From Pseudomonas petrae (GTDB lineage Bacteria; Pseudomonadota; Gammaproteobacteria; Pseudomonadales; Pseudomonadaceae): a stretch of 64,000 bases of DNA. The stretch covers positions 186,001-250,000 of the forward strand of contig NZ_JAKJXE010000004.1 of NCBI RefSeq assembly GCF_021728295.1, written 5' to 3'. The notes under the pieces were generated by a model, which had not been told where the DNA came from, ran no database searches, and saw only the letters and a list, made by a program, of their open reading frames with translations. A program made the translations under genes and the position numbers. Positions within the stretch are counted from its first letter, which is position 1. Each line of letters begins with the position of its first letter. Positions 36,502 through 48,074 of the stretch are shown here, piece after piece.

Positions 36502-36612
36502 AGTGGGACCGGCTTCAGCCGGGAAGAGGCCTGAGTGAACACCATCAATCCTGCGGCGTGACGCCCGACGCCTTCCCGGCTAAAGCCGGTCCCACAAAGC
36601 GCGCTCCTACAG
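36502..36612. repeat. REPIN (TTCCCGGC class) plus a REP remnant
   Basis: Arms at 36502-36527 and 36571-36597 are inverted. A half REP (GCGCTCCTACAG, 36601-36612) of another class follows directly. With the terminator it fills half of the 345-bp spacer; the AT-rich remainder (36640-36780) should hold the msuD promoter. Confidence 0.85.
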
Positions 36613-36780
36613 GTTCTTCGCCACTCAAAAATTCGCATTGGCCCTCTCAGATTCAAACAAACAAGGCTTATCTCTAACGGTTATAAAAATATGGGATTCA
36701 GTTCTTTTACGGAATAAATCGGAGCCTTTATAACGGGTGCACTTGTCAAAAGCCCACCGATTCTGCTCGAAGGATTTCTC

Positions 36781-37917
36781 ATGGATGTTTTCTGGTTTCT
36801 ACCGACACACGGCGACGGCCATTACCTGGGCACGACCAAAGGCGCGCGCCCGGTCACGCTCAATTACCTGAAGCAGGTCGCCCAGGCCGCTGATGATCTG
36901 GGTTACCACGGCGTGCTGATTCCGACCGGCCGTTCCTGCGAAGACTCCTGGGTGATCGCTTCGGCCCTCGTGCCGCTGACCGAGCGTTTGCGTTATCTGG
37001 TGGCGATTCGTCCGGGGATCATTTCTCCGACCGTTTCCGCGCGCATGGCCGCGACGCTGGATCGCTTGTCCGGCGGACGACTGCTGATCAACGTCGTGAC
37101 CGGTGGCGACCCTGATGAAAACCGCGGTGACGGCAGTTTTCTCGATCACAGCGAGCGTTACGAAGTCACCGACGAATTCCTGCGGATCTGGCGCCGCGTG
37201 TTGCAGGGCGAAGCCGTGGACTTCGAAGGCAAACACCTGAAAGTGCAGAACGCCAAAGCCCTGTACCCGCCGATCCAGAAGCCCTACCCGCCGCTGTATT
37301 TTGGTGGCTCATCCGAGGCTGCCCATGAACTGGCCGCCGAGCAGGTCGACGTTTACCTCACTTGGGGCGAGCCCCCTGCCGCGGTGGCCGAGAAGCTGGC
37401 GGACGTGCGTGAGCGCGCTGCACGCAACGGCCGCACCGTCAAGTTCGGCATCCGTCTGCACGTGATCGTCCGCGAGACCAGCGAAGAAGCCTGGAAAGCC
37501 GCCGACACCCTGATCGAGCACATCAGCGACGAAACCATCGCCGCCGCGCAGAAATCCTTCTCGCGTTTCGACTCCGAAGGCCAGCGCCGCATGGCCGCGC
37601 TGCACGACGGCCGTCGCGACAACCTGGAAATCGCGCCGAACCTGTGGGCGGGCGTCGGCCTGGTACGGGGCGGCGCGGGCACGGCGTTAGTGGGTAATCC
37701 GCAAGAAGTCGCCGCGCGGATTCAGGAATACGCGGACCTGGGCATCGAAAGCTTCATCTTCTCCGGCTACCCGCATCTGGAAGAAGCCTACCGCTTCGCC
37801 GAGCTGGTGTTCCCGCTGTTGCCCGAGCCGTATCGCAGCCTGGCAGGCCGCGGCATCACCAACCTCACCGGCCCGTTCGGCGAGATGATTGCCAACGACT
37901 TGCCGCCGCAGAAGTAA
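36781..37917 (+). CDS. msuD: FMNH2-dependent alkane/methanesulfonate monooxygenase
   Basis: The 378-residue luciferase-like flavoenzyme has the family features [13 protein letters not shown] at the start, [14 protein letters not shown] near residue 45, [15 protein letters not shown] near 102 and GGAGTALVG near 300. It desulfonates short alkanesulfonates to the aldehyde and sulfite with FMNH2 from a separate reductase. MsuD and SsuD are close; I choose msuD because sfnR follows directly, as in the P. aeruginosa and P. putida msu/sfn loci. The reductase msuE and msuC are not adjacent, so FMNH2 must come from elsewhere. Expression is probably CysB-dependent under sulfate limitation. Confidence 0.85.
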   Translation: MDVFWFLPTHGDGHYLGTTKGARPVTLNYLKQVAQAADDLGYHGVLIPTGRSCEDSWVIASALVPLTERLRYLVAIRPGIISPTVSARMAATLDRLSGGRLLINVVTGGDPDENRGDGSFLDHSERYEVTDEFLRIWRRVLQGEAVDFEGKHLKVQNAKALYPPIQKPYPPLYFGGSSEAAHELAAEQVDVYLTWGEPPAAVAEKLADVRERAARNGRTVKFGIRLHVIVRETSEEAWKAADTLIEHISDETIAAAQKSFSRFDSEGQRRMAALHDGRRDNLEIAPNLWAGVGLVRGGAGTALVGNPQEVAARIQEYADLGIESFIFSGYPHLEEAYRFAELVFPLLPEPYRSLAGRGITNLTGPFGEMIANDLPPQK

Positions 37918-38023
37918 GTTTCACCGCCCCCCTGGAAACAACCGCTTGCTGCGCGCCCGCGCAGCATGTGGGAAGCGGTTGATCTGCCAGCGCGACAACG
38001 GCCATCGCGACAAGGAGTCCTTC

Positions 38024-39166
38024 ATGACAGCCAGCTTACCGTTCCAACCACAAGTGATCCCCATGCAGCTATTGACCCTACCGCCCTCGCCGGCCCTGGC
38101 CACTTCCATTCGCGCCACCGCGCAGGTGTTCGAAGACCCGAGGTCCCAGGCGCTGCTGGCACACATCGAACAAGTCGCGCCCAGCGATGCCAGCGTGCTG
38201 ATCATCGGCGAAACCGGCACCGGCAAGGAGCTGGTGGCGCGCCACATTCACAACCTGAGCAGCCGCCGTCACCAGCCGTTTGTGGCGGTCAACTGCGGCG
38301 CGTTTTCAGAATCGCTGGTGGAAGCCGAGCTGTTCGGCCAGGAAAAAGGCGCGTTCACCGGCGCCCTCACCGCCAAGGCGGGATGGTTTGAAGAAGCCAA
38401 CGGCGGCACGCTGTTTCTCGACGAAATCGGCGATCTGCCCCTGGCGATTCAGGTCAAGCTGCTGCGCGTCTTGCAGGAGCGCGAAGTGGTGCGCCTGGGC
38501 TCGCGCAAGAGCACGCCGATCAATGTGCGGGTGCTGGCCGCAACCAACGTGCAACTGGAACGCGCGATCAACGCCGGCCACTTTCGCGAAGACCTGTTCT
38601 ATCGCCTGAACGTCGTCAATCTGGAGCTGAGCACGCTGCGCGAACGGCCCGGCGACATCATGCCGCTGAGCCGGCACTTCATCGACGTCTACAGCCAGCG
38701 TCTGGGTTGCGGACCGATTCAGATCAGCGCCGATGCCGAGCACAAGCTGCGCACCTACGGTTGGCCGGGGAATATCCGCGAGCTGGAAAACGTCATTCAC
38801 CACACCCTGCTCATCTGCCGCAACGGCGTGATTCAGTCCAGCGATCTGCGCCTGTCGAACCTGCGCCTTGAGCGCCAGGAAGACTCATCCCCCGCCGTCG
38901 ACGATTCGACCGAAGCGCTGCTGGCCCGAGCGTTCCAGCGTCTGTTCGAGGAGCAGGCCGGCGCGCTGCACGAGAAGGTCGAAGACGCCTTGTTGCGCGC
39001 GGCCTATCGTTTCAGCCACTACAACCAGGTGCACACCGCGCAGCTGCTGGGGTTGAGCCGCAATGTCGTGCGCGCGCGGCTGATCAAGATCGGCGAACTG
39101 GCCGTCAACAAGCGCCGTCCCGGTGAGCAGACCCAGGGTGAGCGGATGCTGCACTTGTCTGTGTGA
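38024..39166 (+). CDS. sfnR: Sigma-54-dependent activator SfnR
   Basis: The 380-residue protein has a short N-terminus without receiver, a central AAA+ domain with Walker A GETGTGKE (62-69), the sigma-54 contact loop GAFTGA (109-114), Walker B LFLDEIGD, and a C-terminal Fis-type helix-turn-helix ([17 protein letters not shown]). SfnR activates genes for dimethyl sulfone use (sfnFG) in P. putida. The start at 38024 follows AAGGAG. It lies 106 bp after msuD, a context that fits sulfonate/sulfone sulfur supply. The absence of a sensory domain suggests control by its own synthesis level. Confidence 0.9.
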   Translation: MTASLPFQPQVIPMQLLTLPPSPALATSIRATAQVFEDPRSQALLAHIEQVAPSDASVLIIGETGTGKELVARHIHNLSSRRHQPFVAVNCGAFSESLVEAELFGQEKGAFTGALTAKAGWFEEANGGTLFLDEIGDLPLAIQVKLLRVLQEREVVRLGSRKSTPINVRVLAATNVQLERAINAGHFREDLFYRLNVVNLELSTLRERPGDIMPLSRHFIDVYSQRLGCGPIQISADAEHKLRTYGWPGNIRELENVIHHTLLICRNGVIQSSDLRLSNLRLERQEDSSPAVDDSTEALLARAFQRLFEEQAGALHEKVEDALLRAAYRFSHYNQVHTAQLLGLSRNVVRARLIKIGELAVNKRRPGEQTQGERMLHLSV

Positions 39167-39197
39167 CCCCACAGCGATGCAACCTGTGGGACTGCGT

Positions 39198-39539
39198 TCA
39201 TCCCTGACGCGGTCCTACGACTTCACCCGCCACTTCGTACGCGTTGAAGATCATCGACGTCGCCCGGTGTCGACGAATCAACTCCCACAGGTCCCCTTCG
39301 CCCTGCTCGGCGTTTTCGAACGCGCGTTCGCAGTCGGTCTTCGACAGCCATAGCACGTGGCTCAGTACCCGCCGACGGTCTTCGCTGACCAGCACGCTGG
39401 CGCGGACAAAGCCTGGGTAGGTGCGCGTGAAGCGCTCGAAACGTTCGTTGAGCGCTCCGACCAGCCCGGCCTGATGGTGCGGGTCAACGGCGAACTCAAC
39501 GAACTGACTGAACGGAAGATTAGCGGCTGCTGGTGTCAT
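39198..39539 (-). CDS. Antibiotic-biosynthesis-monooxygenase (ABM) fold protein under SoxR control
   Basis: The 113-residue product (FSQFVEFAVDPHHQAGLV..., RYPG-like TRTYPGFVRASVLVSEDRRRVL in parts) fits the small dimeric ABM fold. GGAGAA lies seven bases before ATG 39539. It is divergent from soxR, and a perfect SoxR box lies between them. In P. aeruginosa the gene next to soxR (PA2274) is a putative monooxygenase in the SoxR regulon, and this is the likely counterpart. It may modify redox-active compounds such as phenazines, but the substrate is unknown. Confidence 0.85.
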   Translation of the reverse strand: MTPAAANLPFSQFVEFAVDPHHQAGLVGALNERFERFTRTYPGFVRASVLVSEDRRRVLSHVLWLSKTDCERAFENAEQGEGDLWELIRRHRATSMIFNAYEVAGEVVGPRQG

Positions 39540-39669
39540 GAACGTTCTCCACGGATGACGGTTGTTGCTGAACAGGATGCTGCGCAAACCGGCATTGACC
39601 CATACGTTTCTTGCGCCGGCGCACCACTTGCCATTCCGATCCGGGCAAGCGATGCTGCGCAGGATAAAA

Positions 39670-39687
39670 CCTCCAGTTAACTGGAGG
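39670..39687. promoter_or_regulatory. SoxR box
   Basis: CCTCCAGTTAACTGGAGG is a perfect 18-bp palindrome that closely matches the E. coli soxS SoxR site (CCTCAAGTTAACTTGAGG). It lies 31 bases before soxR and 130 bases before the divergent monooxygenase. Confidence 0.95.
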
Positions 39688-39718
39688 TCAAGCGTCGTTC
39701 GGCACACAGGAAGATTGC

Positions 39719-40180
39719 ATGCTCACCCAGGACATCCCGCCCATCGCCCGCGAACTCACCGTCGGCCAGCTGTCCGCGCGCAGCGGCGTGGCCATCACCG
39801 CGCTGCGCTTTTATGAGGCCAAAGGCCTGATCAGCAGCCAGCGCAACGCCAGCAATCTGCGTCGCTATCCCAGGGACGTGCTGCGGCGGGTGGCGTTGAT
39901 CAAAACCGCCCAGCGCCTGGGCATTCCCCTGGCAACCATCCAGACCGCGCTGCAAACCCTGCCCCAGGACCGCCCGCCCAGCCTTGACGACTGGACGCGG
40001 CTGTCCGAGCGTTGGAAAACCGATCTGGATGAACGCATCAATCGCCTCAGCGCCCTGCGCGATCAACTCAATGGCTGCATCGGCTGCGGCTGCCTGTCGA
40101 TGGAGGCCTGCCCGCTGCGTAACCTCGGCGACAGCCTGAGCGAGCAAGGCGCCGGGCCGCGCCTGCTGGATCAGGATTGA
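39719..40180 (+). CDS. soxR: Redox-sensitive MerR-family regulator SoxR
   Basis: The 153-residue protein has the MerR helix-turn-helix (TVGQLSARSGVAITALRFYEAKGLI in parts), a dimerisation helix and the [2Fe-2S] cluster motif C120-x2-C123-x-C125-x5-C131, exactly the SoxR spacing. Oxidation of the cluster by redox-cycling drugs or phenazines switches on the adjacent gene. It is divergent from the ABM protein, with the SoxR box between. Its 3' end overlaps the convergent 40171-40659 gene by 10 bases. Confidence 0.97.
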   Translation: MLTQDIPPIARELTVGQLSARSGVAITALRFYEAKGLISSQRNASNLRRYPRDVLRRVALIKTAQRLGIPLATIQTALQTLPQDRPPSLDDWTRLSERWKTDLDERINRLSALRDQLNGCIGCGCLSMEACPLRNLGDSLSEQGAGPRLLDQD

Positions 40181-40659
40181 AGGTTTTGCGGACTGACCAA
40201 AGTGCCGGCGAGGGTCTGGTCGGCCAGTGACAGATGCATCTGCTGCATCGCTTGATTGAGCTGGTTGGTCGCCTGAATGAGCGAGCTGGTCATGGCCATG
40301 ATTTCCATCTGCAACTGGCGCATTTTGCCTTCCCGGGCACGGGGCGAGAGCGACCGGTCGCTCATGAACGCCTGCATGTCCTGCATGCGTTTGGCGATGC
40401 GCTCCTGAATCGAGCGGATCAGCTTGAGCTGCTCCTTGATCCGGTCAGGCAAGTGGGTGGCGTCGATGTCGGCGTTCTTGTCTCCCTTCTTCGCCGCTTT
40501 CTGCGCATCCGGTGAAAGCAGCACTTCGATGCCCTGGCGCACCTGCTCGGCGGCACTGGCGTCCTGCTGCGGGTCGTCGGCACCGAGGGCAGCCGGCACG
40601 GCGGGGTGCGGCAGCAGCAGTGCTGCCTCCGCGGGATTTCTGAAACTCAAGCTCAACAT
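40171..40659 (-). CDS. Helical protein of unknown function (162 aa)
   Basis: The product has no signal peptide or Cys motif. The N-terminal third is Ala/Pro-rich (LLLPHPAVPAALGAD), followed by a strongly helical part from about residue 70 (PDRIKEQLKLIRSIQERIAKRMQDM) with a likely coiled coil, then a Met/Gln-rich tail (MTSSLIQATNQLNQAMQQMHLSL in parts). GGAGG precedes ATG 40659. Longer upstream extensions lack support. It overlaps the soxR end and has no obvious partners. It is conserved-looking in reading frame, but I do not recognise the family. Confidence 0.65.
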   Translation of the reverse strand: MLSLSFRNPAEAALLLPHPAVPAALGADDPQQDASAAEQVRQGIEVLLSPDAQKAAKKGDKNADIDATHLPDRIKEQLKLIRSIQERIAKRMQDMQAFMSDRSLSPRAREGKMRQLQMEIMAMTSSLIQATNQLNQAMQQMHLSLADQTLAGTLVSPQNLQS

Positions 40660-40841
40660 GAACGATGACCTCCATAGCACTGTGCAATCGCTGACGTCCC
40701 TGTCGCCTCTCGATGAAAAGCGGGCGGTCTTACCGGGTCGATAATGGGCTTTCGGCTCGTTCGGAGCGTGCTTTAGGAGGGGCTGTGGAAACTGTGTCGT
40801 GGTCGACACAATTTCCTGTTCATTCAAGCCGACACGCTCAT

Positions 40842-42269
40842 TCAGGCCGGCAAGTGGCTCGACGCCGCCAGCCGCACCGCCAGCGCTTTGGCCTGCAACG
40901 CCACGTCGGTCACAGCGGTGCTTTCCCACCACACGCCGCGCAAGGGCGGGCCCATGGCATACAGCCGCGCCGAGATCCGCCCTTCGGCGTCCATGACGGC
41001 GCCGCCCGCATCGGCGGCAATGCCCAGCGCCAGCGGCCCCGCCTGAATCAGGCCGCGCGCCAGCAGGTTGCGCGGCAGGGCACGATCGACCCGGCGCCAG
41101 TCGTATTGGATGCCGGTCGAGTTGATCAGCGCTGCGCCGCTCTCTTTGGTGGCCTTGTCCTGGCCGCGATAGCGAACGCTGATGCAGACCTCTCCGGCCT
41201 GGGCGCCCTCAACGCTGAGCAACGAGGCGGCGTGGATGTGCAGGCGCCCTTCACCGATCAGCCGCTCCAGTAAGTGGGCACTGGGCGGCGGCGAGCGGTG
41301 GTGATGGCTTTCCCACCACGGCCGAACATGGCGTACGAATTGGCGCCTTTGCAGGTCAGACGCCTGACTCCACAGCCGTGGAATATGCACGCGCACGGTG
41401 TCGAGCGGCGCCTGCCAGTCGATGCCCTGTTCCGCCGCTTGCGCGCACTGCTCGCGCAAGGCCCTGACCAGTTGCCGGGTGCTGCGTATGTTCGGGTCGG
41501 CGGCGAGGAAGTCCGGCCACGTCGGCGGCTGACGGCGCACATGGGGCAGCAGACCGTGGCGGGAAAACACGGCGATGGGCCCCCGGTGACCGGCTTGCTC
41601 CAGGGACACCACGGCGTCGACCATGGTCAGGCCCGAGCCGATGATCAGCACCCGGCCCTGGGGGTCGAGCTGGCGCATGGCGTTTACATCCCACGGATCA
41701 ACAGCGGCGGCGTTGAGGGCGTTTGAATCGCGCTGAGGCGTGCGCGCGGCGGCGAACATGCCCGTTGCCAGTACGCCGAAGCGGCCGGTCAGGTGTTCGC
41801 CGTTGGCGAGGGTTATGCGCAGGCCGGCTGCGTCAGTCTGCAGGTCGGTCACTTCGCCGCGCACATGCTCGACGGTCGAACCGTAACGCTCGCCGACCAC
41901 CCGGGCCTCGGCCAGACGCTTCTGGACATACAGCCCGAACAGGCCACGCGGCGGAAACAGCTCGGCCACCGGCACGTGCTGCTGATCAGACTCCGGCCAG
42001 CCGCCGGCAGCGATGCAGTCGGTCAGCCAGCGGGTGAGATCATCGACGTCGTCCGGGTCGACGCTCATGCGCGCGGCGTTGCCGTTCAGCGTATGGCCCA
42101 GCTCGGTGGCGCTGTAGGCCTCGCCCCGGCCCAACTCGCTGCGTGACTCGACGATCACGATCCGCCGCTGCCCCGGCAAGCGCAGCAGCTGCACCGCCAG
42201 CATTGTCCCGCTGAGGCCACCGCCGACGATCAGGATGTCGGCGTCAGGTCCATTGTGTTCAGCGCTCAT
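40842..42269 (-). CDS. FAD/NAD(P)-binding protein, lysine/ornithine-hydroxylase-like
   Basis: The 475-residue flavoprotein begins with an FAD-binding Rossmann motif (ADILIVGGGLSGTMLAVQLL, residues ~9-28) and has a second nucleotide motif VLIIGSGLTMVDAVVSL near residue 205, separated by VLATGMFAAARTP. This layout fits the PF13454 FAD/NAD(P)-binding family. The start at ATG 42269 follows GGGGAGAAG; longer upstream frames run into REP sequence. The substrate is not known, and no redox partner genes flank it. It could be an oxidoreductase of small molecules. Confidence 0.82.
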   Translation of the reverse strand: MSAEHNGPDADILIVGGGLSGTMLAVQLLRLPGQRRIVIVESRSELGRGEAYSATELGHTLNGNAARMSVDPDDVDDLTRWLTDCIAAGGWPESDQQHVPVAELFPPRGLFGLYVQKRLAEARVVGERYGSTVEHVRGEVTDLQTDAAGLRITLANGEHLTGRFGVLATGMFAAARTPQRDSNALNAAAVDPWDVNAMRQLDPQGRVLIIGSGLTMVDAVVSLEQAGHRGPIAVFSRHGLLPHVRRQPPTWPDFLAADPNIRSTRQLVRALREQCAQAAEQGIDWQAPLDTVRVHIPRLWSQASDLQRRQFVRHVRPWWESHHHRSPPPSAHLLERLIGEGRLHIHAASLLSVEGAQAGEVCISVRYRGQDKATKESGAALINSTGIQYDWRRVDRALPRNLLARGLIQAGPLALGIAADAGGAVMDAEGRISARLYAMGPPLRGVWWESTAVTDVALQAKALAVRLAASSHLPA

Positions 42270-42787
42270 TGCTTCTCCCCTTCTCTTCGCCCTGCGGGCG
42301 CGCACGCTGATTATGGCCAGCGTGCCCTTGCTCGTCGATTGCACACACCATGAAAATGCGCCACGCCAAGGATTCAAATCCGCAGGAGCCGACTTTGCTG
42401 GCGAACGCGATGGATTAACCACGAATTTTGACCTGACACCCCACAAACAATTGTAGGAGCGCGCTTGCCCGCGAATGCGCTGGGTCAGGTATGAGGATGT
42501 CGTCTCATCAACCGCGTTCGCCAGCAAGCCGGCTCCTACGGGGACCGGCGCACTATCGAGAATCGTCAGCGTGAGCGAGATCGTCGCACTATCGAAATCC
42601 ACGGGCGTCTACGGGACCGTAGCAACACGTGGGATCGTCGTCATACCCACCGTCCGTAGGAGCCGGCTTGCTGGCGAACACCATCAATCTGCCACTCACG
42701 CAGCGCCTGACACATCGCATTCGCGGGCAAGCGCGCCCCTGCACTGATCGGCGCCTGGCGCGATGTTTCAGACGCGTGATGGGCGGA
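42270..42787. repeat. 518-bp spacer with degenerate REP elements
   Basis: At least five REP arms of two classes lie here: near 42385-42410 (CAGGAGCCGAC, degenerate), 42452-42476, 42513-42540, 42656-42682 and 42717-42742. They form nested and mixed pairs (a GCGCGC-class arm facing a CCGGC-class arm). Between them is a run of GGGATCGTCG/CACTATCGA-like short repeats (42545-42640). No gene seen. Confidence 0.8.
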
Positions 42788-43855
42788 TCAGCCCTTGCGT
42801 TTCATGTCCAGCCGCCGCAGGTGGCAGGTCACTTCTTCGCGGTCGTGGTACAGCTGCTTGCAACCGATGGAGACCTTGACGCCGCGTGCCTTGAAGCCGT
42901 CTTCGATGCGCTCCAGCAGGCGCCGCACTTCGGCATAACGCTGTTTCATCGGCAACTTGAGATTGACCACAGCCTCGCGGCACAGACCTTCGCCCAGCCA
43001 GGTTTCCAGCAGCGCGGCGTTGCGTGCGGGCTTTTCGACGATGTCGCAGACCATCCAGTCCACCGGCTGACGCGGCTTGAAGGTAAAACCGTCCGCCATC
43101 AAGTGCTGCACCAGCCCGGTGTCCATCAAGCTTTCGGCCATCGGTCCGTTATCGATCGCGGTGACCAGCATGCCGCGCCGCACCAGCTGGTAGGTCCAGC
43201 CACCGGGCGCCGCACCGAGGTCGACGCCGGTCATGTCGCCCGACAGGCGCTCGTCCCACTGATCCCGGGGGATGAAGTGGTGCCAGGCCTCTTCGAGCTT
43301 GAGGGTGGAGCGGCTTGGCGCTTCCCGGGGAAATTTCAGACGCGGGATGCCCATGGGCCACATTGCCGAGTTATTTGCGTCGGCCAGCCCCAGAAACACC
43401 TCGCGCCCGCTTTTGAAGGTCAACAGCAGGCGCGGCAGGCTCGGGTTGTCGACCAGTTTGCCGGCCTTTTCCAGGGCCTTGCGCAACGGCGCTTCGAACT
43501 TGCGGCAGAACGTCGAGAGCTCCTTGCCGTCGTTGGTGTCGACCACCTCCAGCCACAGGCTGCCGCACGGTGCAAACCCGGCCATGTGTTCGAGGATCAC
43601 GCTGATGCGGTCGGTTTCTGGCAATTGGACAAACACGCCACGCGCCCACTGCCTAGGGAAAATCAGCTCGCGGAACTTCAGGCTGTTCATCAGCCGCTCG
43701 GCGCCGTCGGCCTCGGTGCAGATGAATTCCGCGCAGGCGGCGTCAGTCTTCGCCTTGGCGTAGCCGGACACCTCAAGGCGGGCGGCGTGCTCGCTGAGCT
43801 CCGAGCAGACCTCGCTTTCGAAGCCGGGGCGGCAATGCATGAAAAGGGTGTTCAC
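42788..43855 (-). CDS. rlmM: 23S rRNA 2'-O-ribose C2498 methyltransferase RlmM
   Basis: The 355-residue enzyme begins at GTG 43855 (GTG-AAC-ACC..., NTLFMHCRPGFE), preceded by GAGGAGA. An N-terminal THUMP-like domain is followed by a SAM-dependent methyltransferase with motif I GVDLGAAPGGWTYQL near residue 215 and WMVCDIVEKP. RlmM methylates C2498 in 23S rRNA. The 66 bases upstream that would add MRLVLMYSL... are not part of the family. The gene is divergent from acnA, as in other Pseudomonas. Confidence 0.94.
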   Translation of the reverse strand: MNTLFMHCRPGFESEVCSELSEHAARLEVSGYAKAKTDAACAEFICTEADGAERLMNSLKFRELIFPRQWARGVFVQLPETDRISVILEHMAGFAPCGSLWLEVVDTNDGKELSTFCRKFEAPLRKALEKAGKLVDNPSLPRLLLTFKSGREVFLGLADANNSAMWPMGIPRLKFPREAPSRSTLKLEEAWHHFIPRDQWDERLSGDMTGVDLGAAPGGWTYQLVRRGMLVTAIDNGPMAESLMDTGLVQHLMADGFTFKPRQPVDWMVCDIVEKPARNAALLETWLGEGLCREAVVNLKLPMKQRYAEVRRLLERIEDGFKARGVKVSIGCKQLYHDREEVTCHLRRLDMKRKG

Positions 43856-44090
43856 GGGACGGTCTCCTCGCGCGCCACGAATCGTGTCGCGGCGCAAGCT
43901 GTACATGAGGACTAACCTCAATGACTCGAAAGCGGCGCATGATAGCCGAATCAGGAACCACTGGCTCAGCCGGTGGGTCCAGTACTACTCAACGAGTATT
44001 CAAAGGCGCCGACCAGAGCGCTGAAGCAAGCCCCGTCTTACCGTCGATCGCCCGTCCGCGCGTGCTGCGCGGTCCGTCAAGGAGTCAGTC

Positions 44091-46832
<2,742 letters not shown>

Positions 46833-46864
46833 GCCTCATCCCGACTTAAGCCGATCTCGCTGTC

Positions 46865-47002
46865 AGTGGGACTGGCTTTAGCCGGGAAGGCGTCATAGGC
46901 CACACCAAAAATCTCCTGGTGTTAAACCGGCCTCTTCCCGGCTGAAGCCGGTACTACTGACACGCCGCGCGTTCGTGGGACCGGCTTTAGCCGGGAAGGC
47001 GT
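46865..47002. repeat. Three TTCCCGGC-class REP arms after acnA
   Basis: Arms at 46865-46890, 46930-46957 and 46974-46999 alternate in orientation. They fill the first half of the 350-bp spacer before the CPBP gene; the remainder is AT-richer and likely promoter. Confidence 0.82.
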
Positions 47003-47182
47003 CTTATGGCCCACCACAAATTGCCAGCGTCCAACCCAAATCCTTTGTTACCAGAAACGCCCTACACCCTATCCGCCACGGATCAACAAAACATTCGGAC
47101 CGACTTCCCGTTGATCCGACATACACACGCGTTTAATCAACGTTAAAATCGCCAGCCTTATCCGACGCTCTAGGACGACTCC

Positions 47183-47974
47183 ATGTCGGTGCAACGCTGG
47201 ACTTCTCTCTTTCTGCTCTCACTCGGCTACTGCCTGGCGCTGCTGTACGGCCAGCTCAGTCTGCCCGTGGTTGTTACATGGGGATTACTGATCATGGCCG
47301 GCATCTGCGCCAGCCATTTCCAGCACCGCGCCGTCCGGCTCTGCGGTCACGCCCTGTTCATCGCCATCGCAGCGGGGCTGGCCAGTCACTGGCTGCCCGG
47401 TTTCCTCAGCGCAAGGGCGATTGCCGGCGTGCGCTTCAGCCCCGAGGCCGCGCCGTATTCGATGTACCTGAATCTCGACAAGCCCCTCATCGGCTTCTGG
47501 ATCGCAATCGCCTGCCCCTGGGTGTTTATCGCGTTGAGTCCACGCCGCTGGCTGGGCGTAACCAGCATCGCCCTTCCCGTCACCGCCGCAGCGTGTTTAT
47601 CAACAGCGCTGTTGCTGGGCCTCGTCGGCTGGTCGCCAAAGTGGCCCGAGCAAACGGGCATCTGGGCGCTGAACAACCTGCTGCTGGTCGCGCTGACCGA
47701 GGAACTGCTTTTTCGGGGTTACCTGCAAGGGAGCCTGAAAAGATGGCTGCAACACCTGCCCTACCACGACACCCTGGCAATCGGGATGGCGTCGGCACTG
47801 TTCGGCCTTGCGCACATCGGCGCTGGCTGGGAATGGGCGCTTCTGGCGGGCATCGCAGGCATAGGTTACGGAGTGGCGTATCGACTGGGCGGCCTGCCCG
47901 CTGCCGTGCTCACCCACTTCGGTTTGAACCTGCTGCATTTCAGCCTGTTCACCTACCCGATGTTCGATCGCTAA
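47183..47974 (+). CDS. CPBP (CAAX prenyl-protease type II) family intramembrane metalloprotease
   Basis: The 263-residue membrane protein has about seven hydrophobic helices and the CPBP/Abi motifs: EELLFRGYLQG near residue 175, FGLAHIGAGW near 210 and HFGLNLLHF near 252. These provide Glu and His ligands for a metal-dependent peptidase. Substrates of bacterial members are mostly unknown; some process peptides or act in immunity to bacteriocins. It is a single gene between acnA and aer. AGGA precedes the ATG. Confidence 0.88.
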   Translation: MSVQRWTSLFLLSLGYCLALLYGQLSLPVVVTWGLLIMAGICASHFQHRAVRLCGHALFIAIAAGLASHWLPGFLSARAIAGVRFSPEAAPYSMYLNLDKPLIGFWIAIACPWVFIALSPRRWLGVTSIALPVTAAACLSTALLLGLVGWSPKWPEQTGIWALNNLLLVALTEELLFRGYLQGSLKRWLQHLPYHDTLAIGMASALFGLAHIGAGWEWALLAGIAGIGYGVAYRLGGLPAAVLTHFGLNLLHFSLFTYPMFDR

Positions 47975-48074
47975 AGGAAGCCAGCGATACCCAACCTATG
48001 ACGCAGTTCACAAAAGCTTAATTTTTTTCGCTTCGGGCCGATAACCGTGAAAGCCTTCCTGGATCGAATAGCTC

